Below are positions 10,256 through 18,969 of a stretch of DNA of 64,000 nucleotides, one piece after another; position 1 is the first letter of the stretch; each line of letters begins with the position of its first letter. The stretch is from Kolteria novifilia. GTDB taxonomy: Bacteria > Planctomycetota > Planctomycetia > Kolteriales > Kolteriaceae. The stretch spans positions 3,348,001 to 3,412,000 of the forward strand of contig CP036279.1 in the NCBI GenBank assembly GCA_007748055.1. The letters are read 5' to 3'. The notes beneath the pieces were generated by a model, which saw only the letters and a list, made by a program, of their open reading frames with translations, did not search any database and was not told the DNA's origin. Made by a program: the position numbers and the translations under genes.

Positions 10256-12631
10256 ATGCCTAGCCCAACAAGTGTTCAAGTCTCGTTTGGGGCGGTCACG
10301 ATCGCTCTACTCACCATCGCGACGCCACTCCTCGCTTCGAGCATTCGCGCGGGAGACCGCGTGACGGTCATCACTGCCAATGCTCGATTGATACTCGATG
10401 AAGACGTTGTCGGGACAATGGAGGTTGGTGAAACTCACTCCGTTCGCAAGGTCGACCGGAAGGGGATCTGGATCGAAGGTCGTCGCGGGGCCTTGCGACC
10501 GTCGGACGTGATTCCGGCAGAGCAAGCGATCGAGTTTTTCACCGCCAGAATTCAACGCGATCCGTCGCTGTTTTCCTATCTTCACCGAGCTAAACTTTGG
10601 CACGATCGTCGGGAGACGGCCAAGGAGATTGACGATCTCACGGAGGTACTTCGTCTCGAGCCGAGGTACGCTCACGCCTACGAGAAGCGGGGGGATGCTT
10701 GGACGCGTCGTGGGGCTTACGCCCGGGCGGTGGAGGACTTCTCGAAAGCGATCGAGCTGAATCCAGCGAACGTCTATGCGTACCAGAGCAGGGGGCATGC
10801 GCGGCGGCGAATGGACAAACTCGATGGGGCACTCAAGGACTTCGAGCACGCCATCGAACTCGACCCCGATCGAGCCTACAGTCTCTGGAATCGGGCAAGC
10901 ATCCTGCGTGGACTCGGCCGTTCACGTGAAGCTCTACCTGACATCGACAAGGCTCTTCGCCTCGAGCCGAACAATGCCACAATCCATCGCATTCGCGGAG
11001 ACCTCTGGTCGGACTTGAACGAGTATGACAAGGCGATCGCCGACTACGATATCGCGATCGAAATCGACGGCGACAACGCCTTCTACCATTACCTGCGCGG
11101 AAAGAACTGGGAGATCAAAGGAGAAATTGACCGGGCGATCGCTGACTACTCCCGAGCTTCTGAACTCGACCCCGAGGATGACTCTTACTCACGCCGTGTC
11201 GCGGAACTGCGAAAACTCAGGCGACGACGTAGCGGTACGATCGTTGGCGACGGTACGGCAAGGCGTGTCGCCTCCAAGAGCACGTCCCGAGTCAAGGATC
11301 GAGGAGAGAGCCTCTCGGACGCACAGGATCACGATCGGGAAATCCGCGAGCTCACCAAGGCGATCGCGTCGGCTCCCGACAACGGCAAGCTCTACGGCCA
11401 TCGAGCCTACCATTGGACGTGCAAGGGAGAATTTGACAAGTCCATCGAGGATTCGTCGCAAGCGATTCGACTGGACCCGGACTCGAGCGAGCACTATCGG
11501 CGTCGCGGTCACGCTCGCTTGAAACTCGGGAAGTGTTCCGAAGCCATTCACGATTTCAATGAAGCGATCCGTCTCAATCCTAACGACGCGTACAGTTTCA
11601 GCCGACGCGGTTGTTCCTGGACCGAACTAGGCGAGTATCAGCGAGCCAAGGTAGATCTCTTTCGAGCGATCAAGCGGAATCCATCGGATCTCTTCAGTCA
11701 CCAGCAGCTCGGGTACACGAACCTAAAGCTCGATGAATACAACGAAGCTGTTCGGAACTTTAGTGAAGCGATCCGGCTCGACCCGGACGACGCCTACAGC
11801 TACAGCCGTCGTGGGTGTTCGTGGGGCGAACTTGGAGAGTATCAGCGTGCCATTGAGGATCTCACCCATGCGATCGAATTAGACCCGTTGGATCCCTTTG
11901 GTCACCGGCAACTTGGATACGCAAACTTGAAGCTCAAGAGATTCTCCGCCGCGATTCGCCCTTTCAGCGAAGCCGTGCGTCTCGACCCCAACGACGCTTT
12001 CAGCTATAGTCGGCGCGGGTACGCCCGGAGGAAAATTGGCGAACATCAGAAGGCGATTGGCGATCTCGATCGAGCGATCCAGCTTGATCGGTCGATGGCA
12101 TTCGCCTATCGGCAACGTGGATACGTCCACCAATGCGTCAGGAACTATGTCCAGTCGACGATCGACTATACCGAGGCGATCCGTTGCGGTCCCAGTGTCG
12201 CCAACGACTTTCATCACAGGGCCTACTCGCGAAGAAAACTTGGGGACTACGATCGATCGCTTTGGGACTACTACACCTCGCTTCGACTCGATCCCACCAA
12301 TGAATACACTTACGGTGGGATCGCGTGGTTGATGGCGACTTGCCCGCGAGAAGAGTTTCGCGATGGGGCCAAAGCCGTCGAATTCGCCACCAAAGCCTGT
12401 GAATTGTCCGAGTGGTCGAACGCCGATCAGTTGGAGTCGCTAGCCGCCGCCTACGCCGAGTTGGGTGATTTCGCCAAAGCGGCCCAGTGGCAGAGGAAAG
12501 CGAGAGATATCGCTCGAGATCCCAACAGGCCGGACCTGCGGCGACGTTACCTGCTCTACGAGCTGGGGTTGCCCTTTCGAGAAGAGCTGATCGAGGAACG
12601 TGATGGGGTTTTTACACTATTCTCGCGATAG
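10256..12631 (+). CDS. Secreted TPR-repeat protein with N-terminal SH3-like domain
   Basis: 791 residues. The start is supported by a GAGGAA ribosome site. An N-terminal hydrophobic segment (about 10-27) looks like a signal peptide. A short beta-rich stretch follows (about 30-85, GDRVTVITANARLILDED ... GRRGALRPSDV), resembling bacterial SH3-like domains. The rest is a long run of 34-residue TPRs in two blocks: about residues 90-320 and 365-690, separated by a basic, Ser/Arg-rich linker. Consensus lines such as AIRLDPDDAYSYSRRGCSW recur almost unchanged, which suggests recent internal duplication. TPR solenoids bind other proteins; the partner is unknown. The 3' end overlaps the next gene by 29 nt, implying co-translation. 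Confidence 0.8.
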   Translation: MPSPTSVQVSFGAVTIALLTIATPLLASSIRAGDRVTVITANARLILDEDVVGTMEVGETHSVRKVDRKGIWIEGRRGALRPSDVIPAEQAIEFFTARIQRDPSLFSYLHRAKLWHDRRETAKEIDDLTEVLRLEPRYAHAYEKRGDAWTRRGAYARAVEDFSKAIELNPANVYAYQSRGHARRRMDKLDGALKDFEHAIELDPDRAYSLWNRASILRGLGRSREALPDIDKALRLEPNNATIHRIRGDLWSDLNEYDKAIADYDIAIEIDGDNAFYHYLRGKNWEIKGEIDRAIADYSRASELDPEDDSYSRRVAELRKLRRRRSGTIVGDGTARRVASKSTSRVKDRGESLSDAQDHDREIRELTKAIASAPDNGKLYGHRAYHWTCKGEFDKSIEDSSQAIRLDPDSSEHYRRRGHARLKLGKCSEAIHDFNEAIRLNPNDAYSFSRRGCSWTELGEYQRAKVDLFRAIKRNPSDLFSHQQLGYTNLKLDEYNEAVRNFSEAIRLDPDDAYSYSRRGCSWGELGEYQRAIEDLTHAIELDPLDPFGHRQLGYANLKLKRFSAAIRPFSEAVRLDPNDAFSYSRRGYARRKIGEHQKAIGDLDRAIQLDRSMAFAYRQRGYVHQCVRNYVQSTIDYTEAIRCGPSVANDFHHRAYSRRKLGDYDRSLWDYYTSLRLDPTNEYTYGGIAWLMATCPREEFRDGAKAVEFATKACELSEWSNADQLESLAAAYAELGDFAKAAQWQRKARDIARDPNRPDLRRRYLLYELGLPFREELIEERDGVFTLFSR

Positions 12632-13388
12632 CGAGGATTTCGCTCGCGACTACCAAGCGCTCTTGCGTTGCGTGAAGCGGCCCACGACCGAACAGCTCTA
12701 CGAACGCGTGCTCGACCGTTATCCCAAGAAGTCGATCGTGGTCGACTTCGGGGCCGGCAGCGGTACCTTGACCAAGGAACTCGTCGAACGCTACGAGACC
12801 GTGCACGCGGTCGAAACCAATGCCGAACTCCGCGAGATCCTCATTCGCGACTGTCCCACCGCCAACACCATCGACGCGACGATCACCAGTTTCGACATGG
12901 AAGGGGAGTTCGACATCGGCATCATGCGCCACTCCCTCTACTTCGTGCCCGATCACCGGTGGCCGGGCACCGTCGCCGCCGTCGCCTCCCATCTTTCGGA
13001 ATTTGGTGTGTTGCTGGTGACACTGCTTCACCCGGAGCAACCGATCTTCGGCGTCATGGAGGCCCTGGGAGCGCCGCGGATCGACGCCTTCCAACTCATC
13101 AGCGCCTTGCGGCTCTTCCCCGAGTTTCGCGTCGAACAGGTCGCCACCTACGAGACGATCGAGAGCGAATCCTTTCAGGACGTCTGCGCCGTGGCCCGCT
13201 ACACGCTCAACCATCGCGGTCGGGAAGACTACGGGCGCCCGGTGGACGACTACACGTTCGAGCGTTTCGTCGAGCAGTTCCTATGGGACGCGCGGCGGAA
13301 AGAGGCGTCTTGGCCCTATCCTTCCATTTCTCTCCTGATTCGCCGCAACGATTACTGGAAGTCCGCCGATCCCTCTCGGCGTGCCTGA
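12603..13388 (+). CDS. SAM-dependent class I methyltransferase
   Basis: 261 residues. The ATG at 12603 has a GAGGAACGTG ribosome site inside the end of the preceding TPR gene; the overlap is 29 nt in another frame. The Rossmann-fold SAM site is visible: motif I VVDFGAGSGTL (about 46-56) and an acidic residue ending the second strand (HAVETN). The post-II region DIGIMRHSLYFVPD resembles family motif IV. The C-terminal half (EALGAPRIDAFQLISALRLF) probably forms the substrate lid. Small-molecule methyltransferases have this length and layout. No substrate can be assigned. The only contextual clue is its coupling to a secreted TPR protein, which is an odd partnership. Confidence 0.78.
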   Translation: MGFLHYSRDSEDFARDYQALLRCVKRPTTEQLYERVLDRYPKKSIVVDFGAGSGTLTKELVERYETVHAVETNAELREILIRDCPTANTIDATITSFDMEGEFDIGIMRHSLYFVPDHRWPGTVAAVASHLSEFGVLLVTLLHPEQPIFGVMEALGAPRIDAFQLISALRLFPEFRVEQVATYETIESESFQDVCAVARYTLNHRGREDYGRPVDDYTFERFVEQFLWDARRKEASWPYPSISLLIRRNDYWKSADPSRRA

Positions 13389-13425
13389 CACGCCTCAGCT
13401 TGACCCAGGCGGAGCCGGCGTCGAG

Positions 13426-14418
13426 TCACTCGGCGGCCGGAGATCCCTTTCCAAACCCCTCGGGGACTCCGGAGAGCGCCATGCCTAGCCAACGGTCCTC
13501 GAACTGTTTCCACAACTTCTCCTCGGGACGGTCGGAGTGGCTGACGGGGAATTGCATCAACTCCAGTGGCCCGTCGAGATGGTGAGCGATGGGGTAGACG
13601 GTATCGGCGGGAACGACATCGTCCTCCAAGCCGACCCCCAAGAGCGTTGGACACTTGACGAGCGGAGCGAAGTTCATCGGGTCGAAGTAGCGTAGGACCA
13701 CCATGGTGTCCTCCGTCGCTTCGGGTCGCTCCTGAAGGAAGCGGTTGATTTCGGCGCCCGAGCCGGTGCGGACGAAGAACTGCCGACCCTCGGCCCATCC
13801 GAACGTCGGCACGCCCAGCGCGAGCAGATCGGCGTAGCGGAGCAGGCCTTGAGCCATCACCGCGAGCCCACCGGCGAAGCTCACCCCGTGGAGCAAGCGT
13901 CGACTCGTTCGATCGCCCACCAATTCGTCGGCCACCTCAACCGCCCGGAGATAGTCGCAGACCGCGCCGCGCACGACCGAGCGCTCCGGCGACTCGATGC
14001 CGGTTAAGACATAGCCCCAACGCGAGCGTTTGGGAACGGCCGATTCAGACACGCCGAAACCACGTATGTCGACCCCGAGGACGTTGACGCCGCGACGCGC
14101 CCAATCCCAGCGTGCCGCGCACTGGCTGCCGTAGCCGTGACTGTGAACGACGAGAGGCCGCCGCTTGTCATCCTCCCATTCAAGCAAGTAGCCCCCGATC
14201 CGCACCGATCCGAGCGAGGAGAACGTGAGCGACTCGTGACGGATGGGAGTCCTCGACGGACTTGGGCGACCCCGTCGCTCGAGAGCCGGATCGACCCCGT
14301 CGAGTGCTTGAGTCGTGCGGACCCAAAAGGTCGTGAAGTCAGGTGGTCGGTTGAGCTTCGGTTTGACGCCGATGTCCACATTCCAAGTCGATCGAATCTT
14401 GCTCGACGACTCCTCCAT
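13426..14418 (-). CDS. Alpha/beta hydrolase of the acetyl xylan esterase (AXE1) type
   Basis: 330 residues from the ATG at 14418, which has a GGAGACG ribosome site; the longer open frame upstream is basic, low-complexity and lacks a start signal. The N-terminus (DFTTFWVRTTQALDGVDP ... HESLTFSSLGSVRIGGYLLE) matches the AXE1/cephalosporin-C deacetylase pattern, followed by RRPLVVHSHGYGS (oxyanion-hole strand). The likely triad is Ser180 in HGVSFAGG, Asp267 in GLEDDVVP and His294 in VSHSD. The nucleophile elbow reads G-V-S-F-A rather than G-x-S-x-G. Family members deacetylate xylan or other O-acetylated sugars. No signal peptide is visible, so it probably acts in the cytoplasm. It is convergent with the methyltransferase gene. 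Confidence 0.82.
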   Translation of the reverse strand: MEESSSKIRSTWNVDIGVKPKLNRPPDFTTFWVRTTQALDGVDPALERRGRPSPSRTPIRHESLTFSSLGSVRIGGYLLEWEDDKRRPLVVHSHGYGSQCAARWDWARRGVNVLGVDIRGFGVSESAVPKRSRWGYVLTGIESPERSVVRGAVCDYLRAVEVADELVGDRTSRRLLHGVSFAGGLAVMAQGLLRYADLLALGVPTFGWAEGRQFFVRTGSGAEINRFLQERPEATEDTMVVLRYFDPMNFAPLVKCPTLLGVGLEDDVVPADTVYPIAHHLDGPLELMQFPVSHSDRPEEKLWKQFEDRWLGMALSGVPEGFGKGSPAAE

Positions 14419-14590
14419 GGCTTTCGTCTCCACGTTCTCGAACCAACCGCTCCGTGCCCTCGGAGACTTCGTCCGTCCGAGCCGAGTCCTCATCCTTGTT
14501 TTATGCGGTCGTCGGGAGAACTTCGCTCGAGAAATGAGTTGGTACAATGAGTCTTGAAGACGTGAGAACGCCGCCATTGTTGAGGAGTAC

Positions 14591-15091
14591 GTGGTCGTGG
14601 TGACGGCAGAGGAACTCGCGAGCGTTTGGTTTTTCCAGGGGTTGCCGGCATGGGCGATTCGTCGATTGGCCGAAAGCGCCTCGATCAAGACGTACGATGG
14701 GGACGCGTACCTCGTCCACCAACACGACGAAGCGCTCGCGGTCTTCTTCCTCCTCGAAGGGACGATCCAATTTCTCCTGCGGTTTGAAGGGGTCAACGAT
14801 TTGCTCGTCGGGGTGGATTCGAGACGAGGGTCTCTCGTCGGTTGGTCCGTCTTTCGCTTGCCGTATCGTCATACCGCCTCGGTTCGATGCGAACAGCCTT
14901 GCCGTGTCCTGCGACTCCCGGCCGATGCGCTCCGCGAGGTCATCCATCGCGATCCACGACTGGGTCTGACGTTGACCCGCCGTGTCGCGATGTCCATCGC
15001 GGATCGGTTGGAGATGACGCGCGATTTCCTCTTCGATCAAGGAGGATCGACGCTGAGCGATGACCATCGGCCTGTCAGGACGCTCGGCTAA
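14591..15091 (+). CDS. Stand-alone cyclic-nucleotide-binding-domain protein
   Basis: 166 residues starting at GTG 14591 after a GAGGAG ribosome site. The body is a single cNMP-binding (CAP_ED) beta-roll: AVFFLLEGTIQFLL, a flexible loop, SLVGWSVF, and CRVLRLPADALREVI at its end, then a short helix. The phosphate-binding cassette (about residues 80-95) lacks the usual R-T/S-A signature, so cyclic nucleotide binding is uncertain. There is no DNA-binding domain, unlike CRP/FNR regulators. It lies 63 bp upstream of a gene whose N-terminus carries a similar domain, so the two are probably co-transcribed and may work together. Confidence 0.72.
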   Translation: MVVVTAEELASVWFFQGLPAWAIRRLAESASIKTYDGDAYLVHQHDEALAVFFLLEGTIQFLLRFEGVNDLLVGVDSRRGSLVGWSVFRLPYRHTASVRCEQPCRVLRLPADALREVIHRDPRLGLTLTRRVAMSIADRLEMTRDFLFDQGGSTLSDDHRPVRTLG

Positions 15092-15154
15092 AACTACCAG
15101 ACAAGTCGGTGTTCGCCGGTTGGGAGAGTTCAAGAGTCGATTGAGGAACGAGAC

Positions 15155-16624
15155 GTGCAAGAGGCGATCGAACATCTCGAAATCTCTCCGTTCTTCGAGG
15201 CGATGGAGCAGCCCTGGTTGGAGCGTCTCGCCCTCCATGCCCGACTCGTTCGAGTCGGCCCCGGGAAAGAATTACTTCGCGCCGGCGACGACGCGGAGTC
15301 CTTTTACATGCTCGTCTCCGGGTCGGTGCGGCTGTGTTTCGATCAGGCGACATCCGGAAAGAACGAGCATCGCGAGGTGATGGTTCGCACGATCAGCGAG
15401 CCGGGGCGCGTGATTGGTTGGTCGGCATTGGTGGAACCGTTCCACTACCGAGCGACGGCGAGAACGATCGAGCATTCTGAACTCTACGCCTGGGATCGCG
15501 AATGGCTCGAGCAGGAGTCCGATCGGGTGCCCGAGTTCGGCCTGGAGGTCATGAAGCGAATCCTGTGGGTCCTCGGCAATCGCCTTCGCGAGACGAGAAT
15601 TCGCTTGGTCGCGAAGCGCTACGAGGAAGAAGTCATCGCGATCCGGGCCCTCCTTGGCGACGCCGCCGATCAACTCAGCGTCACGTCGCCATTACACAAG
15701 ATTCCGTATTATCTCGAGAATCGGCTGACGCTTTCGGACGCCTTCCACACGCTGGAGATCCTGGGTGAGCGTGGCGACCATCTCGAACGCAACCTATCGG
15801 GGCTATGCCTCGACGTCTTGGGACGGGTCCGGACGGAATTGATCATCTATCAGCAGCTTCAGCTCATCTACGAGATTGTGGCCCAGGCGCCCGAGACCGC
15901 CTCGCCGGCGCACATTCGTCGCCGATGTTGCGAGGAATTTCAGCGCCTCTTCGCGGAGACGGATTACGTGATCGAGGGGAGGGAGCATCTTCCCGACGAC
16001 CCTGGACACATCTTCATCATGAACCATCTCGACAGCCATCCCGAAAACTCTCTCCCCAACGACTTTCGCCTGACGCTCGACACCCACTTTGTTTCCGCGA
16101 TGATCGTCTTTGCCAAGTACGGTGAGGCACCGATACGCGTCGTGAGAAAATCTCGACCGGACGAATTCGGCCATCAGCAGTACTACGATCGGCTTGGCTA
16201 TCTCTATGTCCTCGCGGGACACGTCGATGAGGATACCGAGCATCCGGAAGTGATGGCCGAGCAGCGCCGCCGTCACTTCTTCGATGCCGCCAGGAGTTGT
16301 TTGCTCGAAGGCCAGAATCTCGTCATTTGTCCCGAGGGCGGCAACGCGAGCACCGAGGACTCTCCCAAGCCGTTTCGCGCCGGCGCGTTCCGACTGGCGG
16401 CGATGGTTCGACCCGAGCCGTTGATCGTGCCCGTCGCGGTCGCCAACTTCGACGCGAAACTGACCAGGACGCGACTGGCGGCCGTCGTCAAGAGACCCTT
16501 TCGGCTCTCCGAGATCCTGGCCAATCCCAACGACAATGCCTCGCTCTACGCCTTTGTCAACGGCTACCGGGAGCGCTTTCGCGGCTATGTCCAGGAGGCG
16601 CGATCGTTGGCGGCCGTCCGATAG
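15155..16624 (+). CDS. cNMP-binding domain fused to a PlsC-like acyltransferase
   Basis: 489 residues from GTG 15155 (ribosome site GAGGAACG). Residues 1-125 are a cNMP-binding domain (FYMLVSGSVRLCF, GRVIGWSALV). Residues 125-260 are helical and probably a linker. From about 265 the protein resembles 1-acyl-glycerol-3-phosphate acyltransferases: HIFIMNHLDSHPEN (His291) corresponds to block I and VICPEGGNAS (393-400) to the PEG block III. The canonical HX4D aspartate is absent; an Asp sits at +2 (His291-Leu-Asp293), so catalysis may differ or be lost. The fusion implies acyl transfer controlled by a small ligand. The preceding gene encodes a second cNMP-type domain. The acyl acceptor is unknown. 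Confidence 0.75.
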   Translation: MQEAIEHLEISPFFEAMEQPWLERLALHARLVRVGPGKELLRAGDDAESFYMLVSGSVRLCFDQATSGKNEHREVMVRTISEPGRVIGWSALVEPFHYRATARTIEHSELYAWDREWLEQESDRVPEFGLEVMKRILWVLGNRLRETRIRLVAKRYEEEVIAIRALLGDAADQLSVTSPLHKIPYYLENRLTLSDAFHTLEILGERGDHLERNLSGLCLDVLGRVRTELIIYQQLQLIYEIVAQAPETASPAHIRRRCCEEFQRLFAETDYVIEGREHLPDDPGHIFIMNHLDSHPENSLPNDFRLTLDTHFVSAMIVFAKYGEAPIRVVRKSRPDEFGHQQYYDRLGYLYVLAGHVDEDTEHPEVMAEQRRRHFFDAARSCLLEGQNLVICPEGGNASTEDSPKPFRAGAFRLAAMVRPEPLIVPVAVANFDAKLTRTRLAAVVKRPFRLSEILANPNDNASLYAFVNGYRERFRGYVQEARSLAAVR

Positions 16625-16654
16625 GCACGGCGATGACGCCAGCTCCGCCGAGCT

Positions 16655-17674
16655 TCAGTAGGCGTTGCCGAGTGGGACGCCGTCGGCGATGTGTCCGAGC
16701 CGTTGGTAGACGCCGTAGCTTGAGTACTGGGACGAAGGAACGCTGCCGAGGGTATTGGCGTCGAAACTCGCGGGCAAGCGATAGTCGATCTCGTCCGCGA
16801 TGAACGAGACCGCTCCGTCGGCCATGAGGAACTGGGCCCCGCCGGGGTGCTCGCTCGAGAAGCCGGTGGAGCAGGTTTCGAAGTTGCTGCCCGTGCCGGA
16901 GAAAGTTGGGTCGTTCAACGGGCGACTGAGCCTACCGGTGGTATAGTCCGAGCCTCGCGGGCCGCGCGCGCTGGGATTGGTGTGGCGATTGCCGACCCAC
17001 GCGGCGGCGTTGCAGCGCCACGACCGCTCTCCCACCGCGAAGGTCTTGCTCGAGCCATCCTGCAAGTCCGCCAGCCGCCGAGTGCCACCTCGACTCATGA
17101 CCATCATGCCGTCATTGGAACGATCGACGTGGTAGTTTCCGCAAACGCCAACGTAGTTGGATGTGCCGGGGTAGAAGTCGGCCGGCGCCCCCAATCCATC
17201 GAACGTGCGATCGACGGGCGTTCCCTGGAGCGTATCGCTGGACGAGCCGTCGGAAGGGCAGCGAAACAGGGAGATTCGTGTTTGAGCGAGTTGGCGACCC
17301 GCGGCGCCGCCACCGCTGTTGCTAAGAAGGTTTCGAAGTTGCCAGGTGTTGACGTTGAGCGAGTCGTAGAGTTGCTGCTTGTCGATGTGCGGGAGGATGT
17401 AAGTCCCCCAGCCCCATTGCTCGGCCGAGGAGGTGTTGCTGCTGAGTCCCCCCGGCGGGAAGACGCCATGCTGTTCGTGGTAATTGTGCAGAGCGACTCC
17501 GATCTGCCGGAGCTGACTGACGCACATGGCGCGCCGAGCCGCCTCGCGTGCTTGCTGCACCGCGGGCAGGAGCAACGCCACCAAGACTCCGATGATCGCG
17601 ATGACGACCAGTAGTTCCACCAAGGTGAATCCCGCCGATGTTCGTCGATGATGTATCACGAGCTGGCTCCCCAT
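16655..17674 (-). CDS. DUF1559 prepilin-type protein
   Basis: 339 residues from ATG 17674 (ribosome site GGGGAAC). The N-terminus has a type IV prepilin-like signal: short basic leader, cleavage site at G-F, then [20 protein letters not shown] and LLPAVQQAREAARR. The remainder matches DUF1559: LHNYHEQHGVFPPGG, ILPHIDKQQL, a Gly/Ser-rich centre, a FAVGERSW segment and a C-terminal GGAQFLMADGAVSFI motif. DUF1559 proteins are very numerous in planctomycetes and are thought to be pseudopilin-like envelope proteins; their exact role is not established. The stop is close to, and convergent with, the end of the acyltransferase gene. A paralogue follows directly upstream, so the two probably form an operon. 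Confidence 0.9.
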   Translation of the reverse strand: MGSQLVIHHRRTSAGFTLVELLVVIAIIGVLVALLLPAVQQAREAARRAMCVSQLRQIGVALHNYHEQHGVFPPGGLSSNTSSAEQWGWGTYILPHIDKQQLYDSLNVNTWQLRNLLSNSGGGAAGRQLAQTRISLFRCPSDGSSSDTLQGTPVDRTFDGLGAPADFYPGTSNYVGVCGNYHVDRSNDGMMVMSRGGTRRLADLQDGSSKTFAVGERSWRCNAAAWVGNRHTNPSARGPRGSDYTTGRLSRPLNDPTFSGTGSNFETCSTGFSSEHPGGAQFLMADGAVSFIADEIDYRLPASFDANTLGSVPSSQYSSYGVYQRLGHIADGVPLGNAY

Positions 17675-17712
17675 CAAGTTCCCCAACGTTCACCCAAACG
17701 ACCCGATGACCG

Positions 17713-18561
17713 CTACTGCTGAATGATCTCACCGCTTCCCATCGTGGCGAACGCTTCGTAGGTTTCCCCATCGATGGCGTCGCTGACGAAGTTGACCGAG
17801 CCATCGGCCAGGAGGAAAAAGCCACCGCCGTTGTGGAGGCTGCCGTAGCTGAAGTCGTTGGTGCCGTTGAGTCGCCGGTCCTGGTTGTCGTAGCAGGATC
17901 CCAGCGTTCCCGCCGAACGGTTGGCCGTATAGGCTCCCGGCCAGATACCGCCCGCCTTGCCGGTGCTGGCGTCGCCGCTCCACCAGCGCTCGCCGACGGC
18001 GTAGGTCTTGCTCGTTCCATCGGAAACGTTCGCGAGTCGCGTGCTGCTGCTCGCGTAGAACATGCCGAGCTCGTCGATTCCCGAGGGAAGGGCGTCGCCG
18101 ATGGAGTTGCGAACGCCAATGCAAGCGACGTAGTTGGCCTTGGCGTAGCCGCCACGACGGGTGTTGAGCGGTCCACCGGTGTCGGACGGACAGTTGAAGA
18201 TCGCGAGGGTGAGCGTCGTGTCGGGCGTCGGCGACGCCGGCAGGATCTCCGAACTGACGTTGAGTCTGTCGTAGAGACTGCTCTGGTCGAGGTGTGGTAG
18301 GAGCATGACACCCCACCCCCAGCCGGGGTTGTTGTTGCCGCGGTAGATATAACCGGGCGGGAAGACGCCGTGTGCGTCGAGGTAGTTGTGAAGGGCCGCC
18401 CCGAACTGCTTGAGGTTGCCGAGACATTGCGAACGTCGCGCCGCTTCGCGCGCTTGCTGTACCGCGGGTAAGAGTAACGCCACCAAGACCCCGATGATCG
18501 CGATGACGACGAGTAACTCCACAAGGGTGAAGGCGCGTCGTGCGCCATGCCGGTTGTTCAT
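17713..18561 (-). CDS. DUF1559 prepilin-type protein
   Basis: 282 residues from ATG 18561 (MNNRHGARRA), preceded by a GGGGACC ribosome site. It has the same layout as its downstream neighbour: basic leader, prepilin cleavage motif [20 protein letters not shown], then LPAVQQAREAARRSQCLGNL, LHNYLDAHGVFPPG, YAVGERWW, and the C-terminal GGGFFLLADGSVNFVSDAI. Only the N-terminal helix and the terminal motif are closely shared with the neighbour; the middles differ, so the duplication is not recent. The 38-bp gap between the two genes supports co-transcription. Confidence 0.9.
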   Translation of the reverse strand: MNNRHGARRAFTLVELLVVIAIIGVLVALLLPAVQQAREAARRSQCLGNLKQFGAALHNYLDAHGVFPPGYIYRGNNNPGWGWGVMLLPHLDQSSLYDRLNVSSEILPASPTPDTTLTLAIFNCPSDTGGPLNTRRGGYAKANYVACIGVRNSIGDALPSGIDELGMFYASSSTRLANVSDGTSKTYAVGERWWSGDASTGKAGGIWPGAYTANRSAGTLGSCYDNQDRRLNGTNDFSYGSLHNGGGFFLLADGSVNFVSDAIDGETYEAFATMGSGEIIQQ

Positions 18562-18969
18562 GAGTTCGGTCCCCAAACGAATGTAGAGAAGAAGTGCGAG
18601 GTATCGCCAAGCTTAGAGGCAAATGACGCTCGTGTTAAGCGGAAACTTCAAAGAAGTGAATGTAATCTCTCACCGATCAATGCCGGTTTGGCGAACGCAG
18701 AAGTCGTCGTTGAGAAAGCTGATAGGGTAGGTGTAATCGTCTTGAGAGTGGCACTGGACGTCGGGTGGAAGAAGGGGGGCGATCCCGCGATAGTCGCCGC
18801 TATTATTGAAGGGTGGACGTGACAACGACGGTCTTGGAGATCAAGAGATGTTGGCGGATTCTTAGTCGGTGCGGGTGGGGTGAGTCTTAGTGCGCACCTC
18901 TACTATTGGAACCGCACCAGATAGAGAAATCTCTAACTCGTCCCGGTTGTCGCTGAGTGTCGATAGGTG
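18562..18969. other. Intergenic, no gene recognised
   Basis: About 400 bases between the DUF1559 gene (start at 18561, minus strand) and the end of the DUF1501 gene (18970, minus strand). The base composition is lower in G+C than the flanking genes. It presumably holds the DUF1559 operon promoter and the 3' end of the DUF1501 transcript. No convincing terminator hairpin, RNA gene or start signal was found. Confidence 0.4.
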
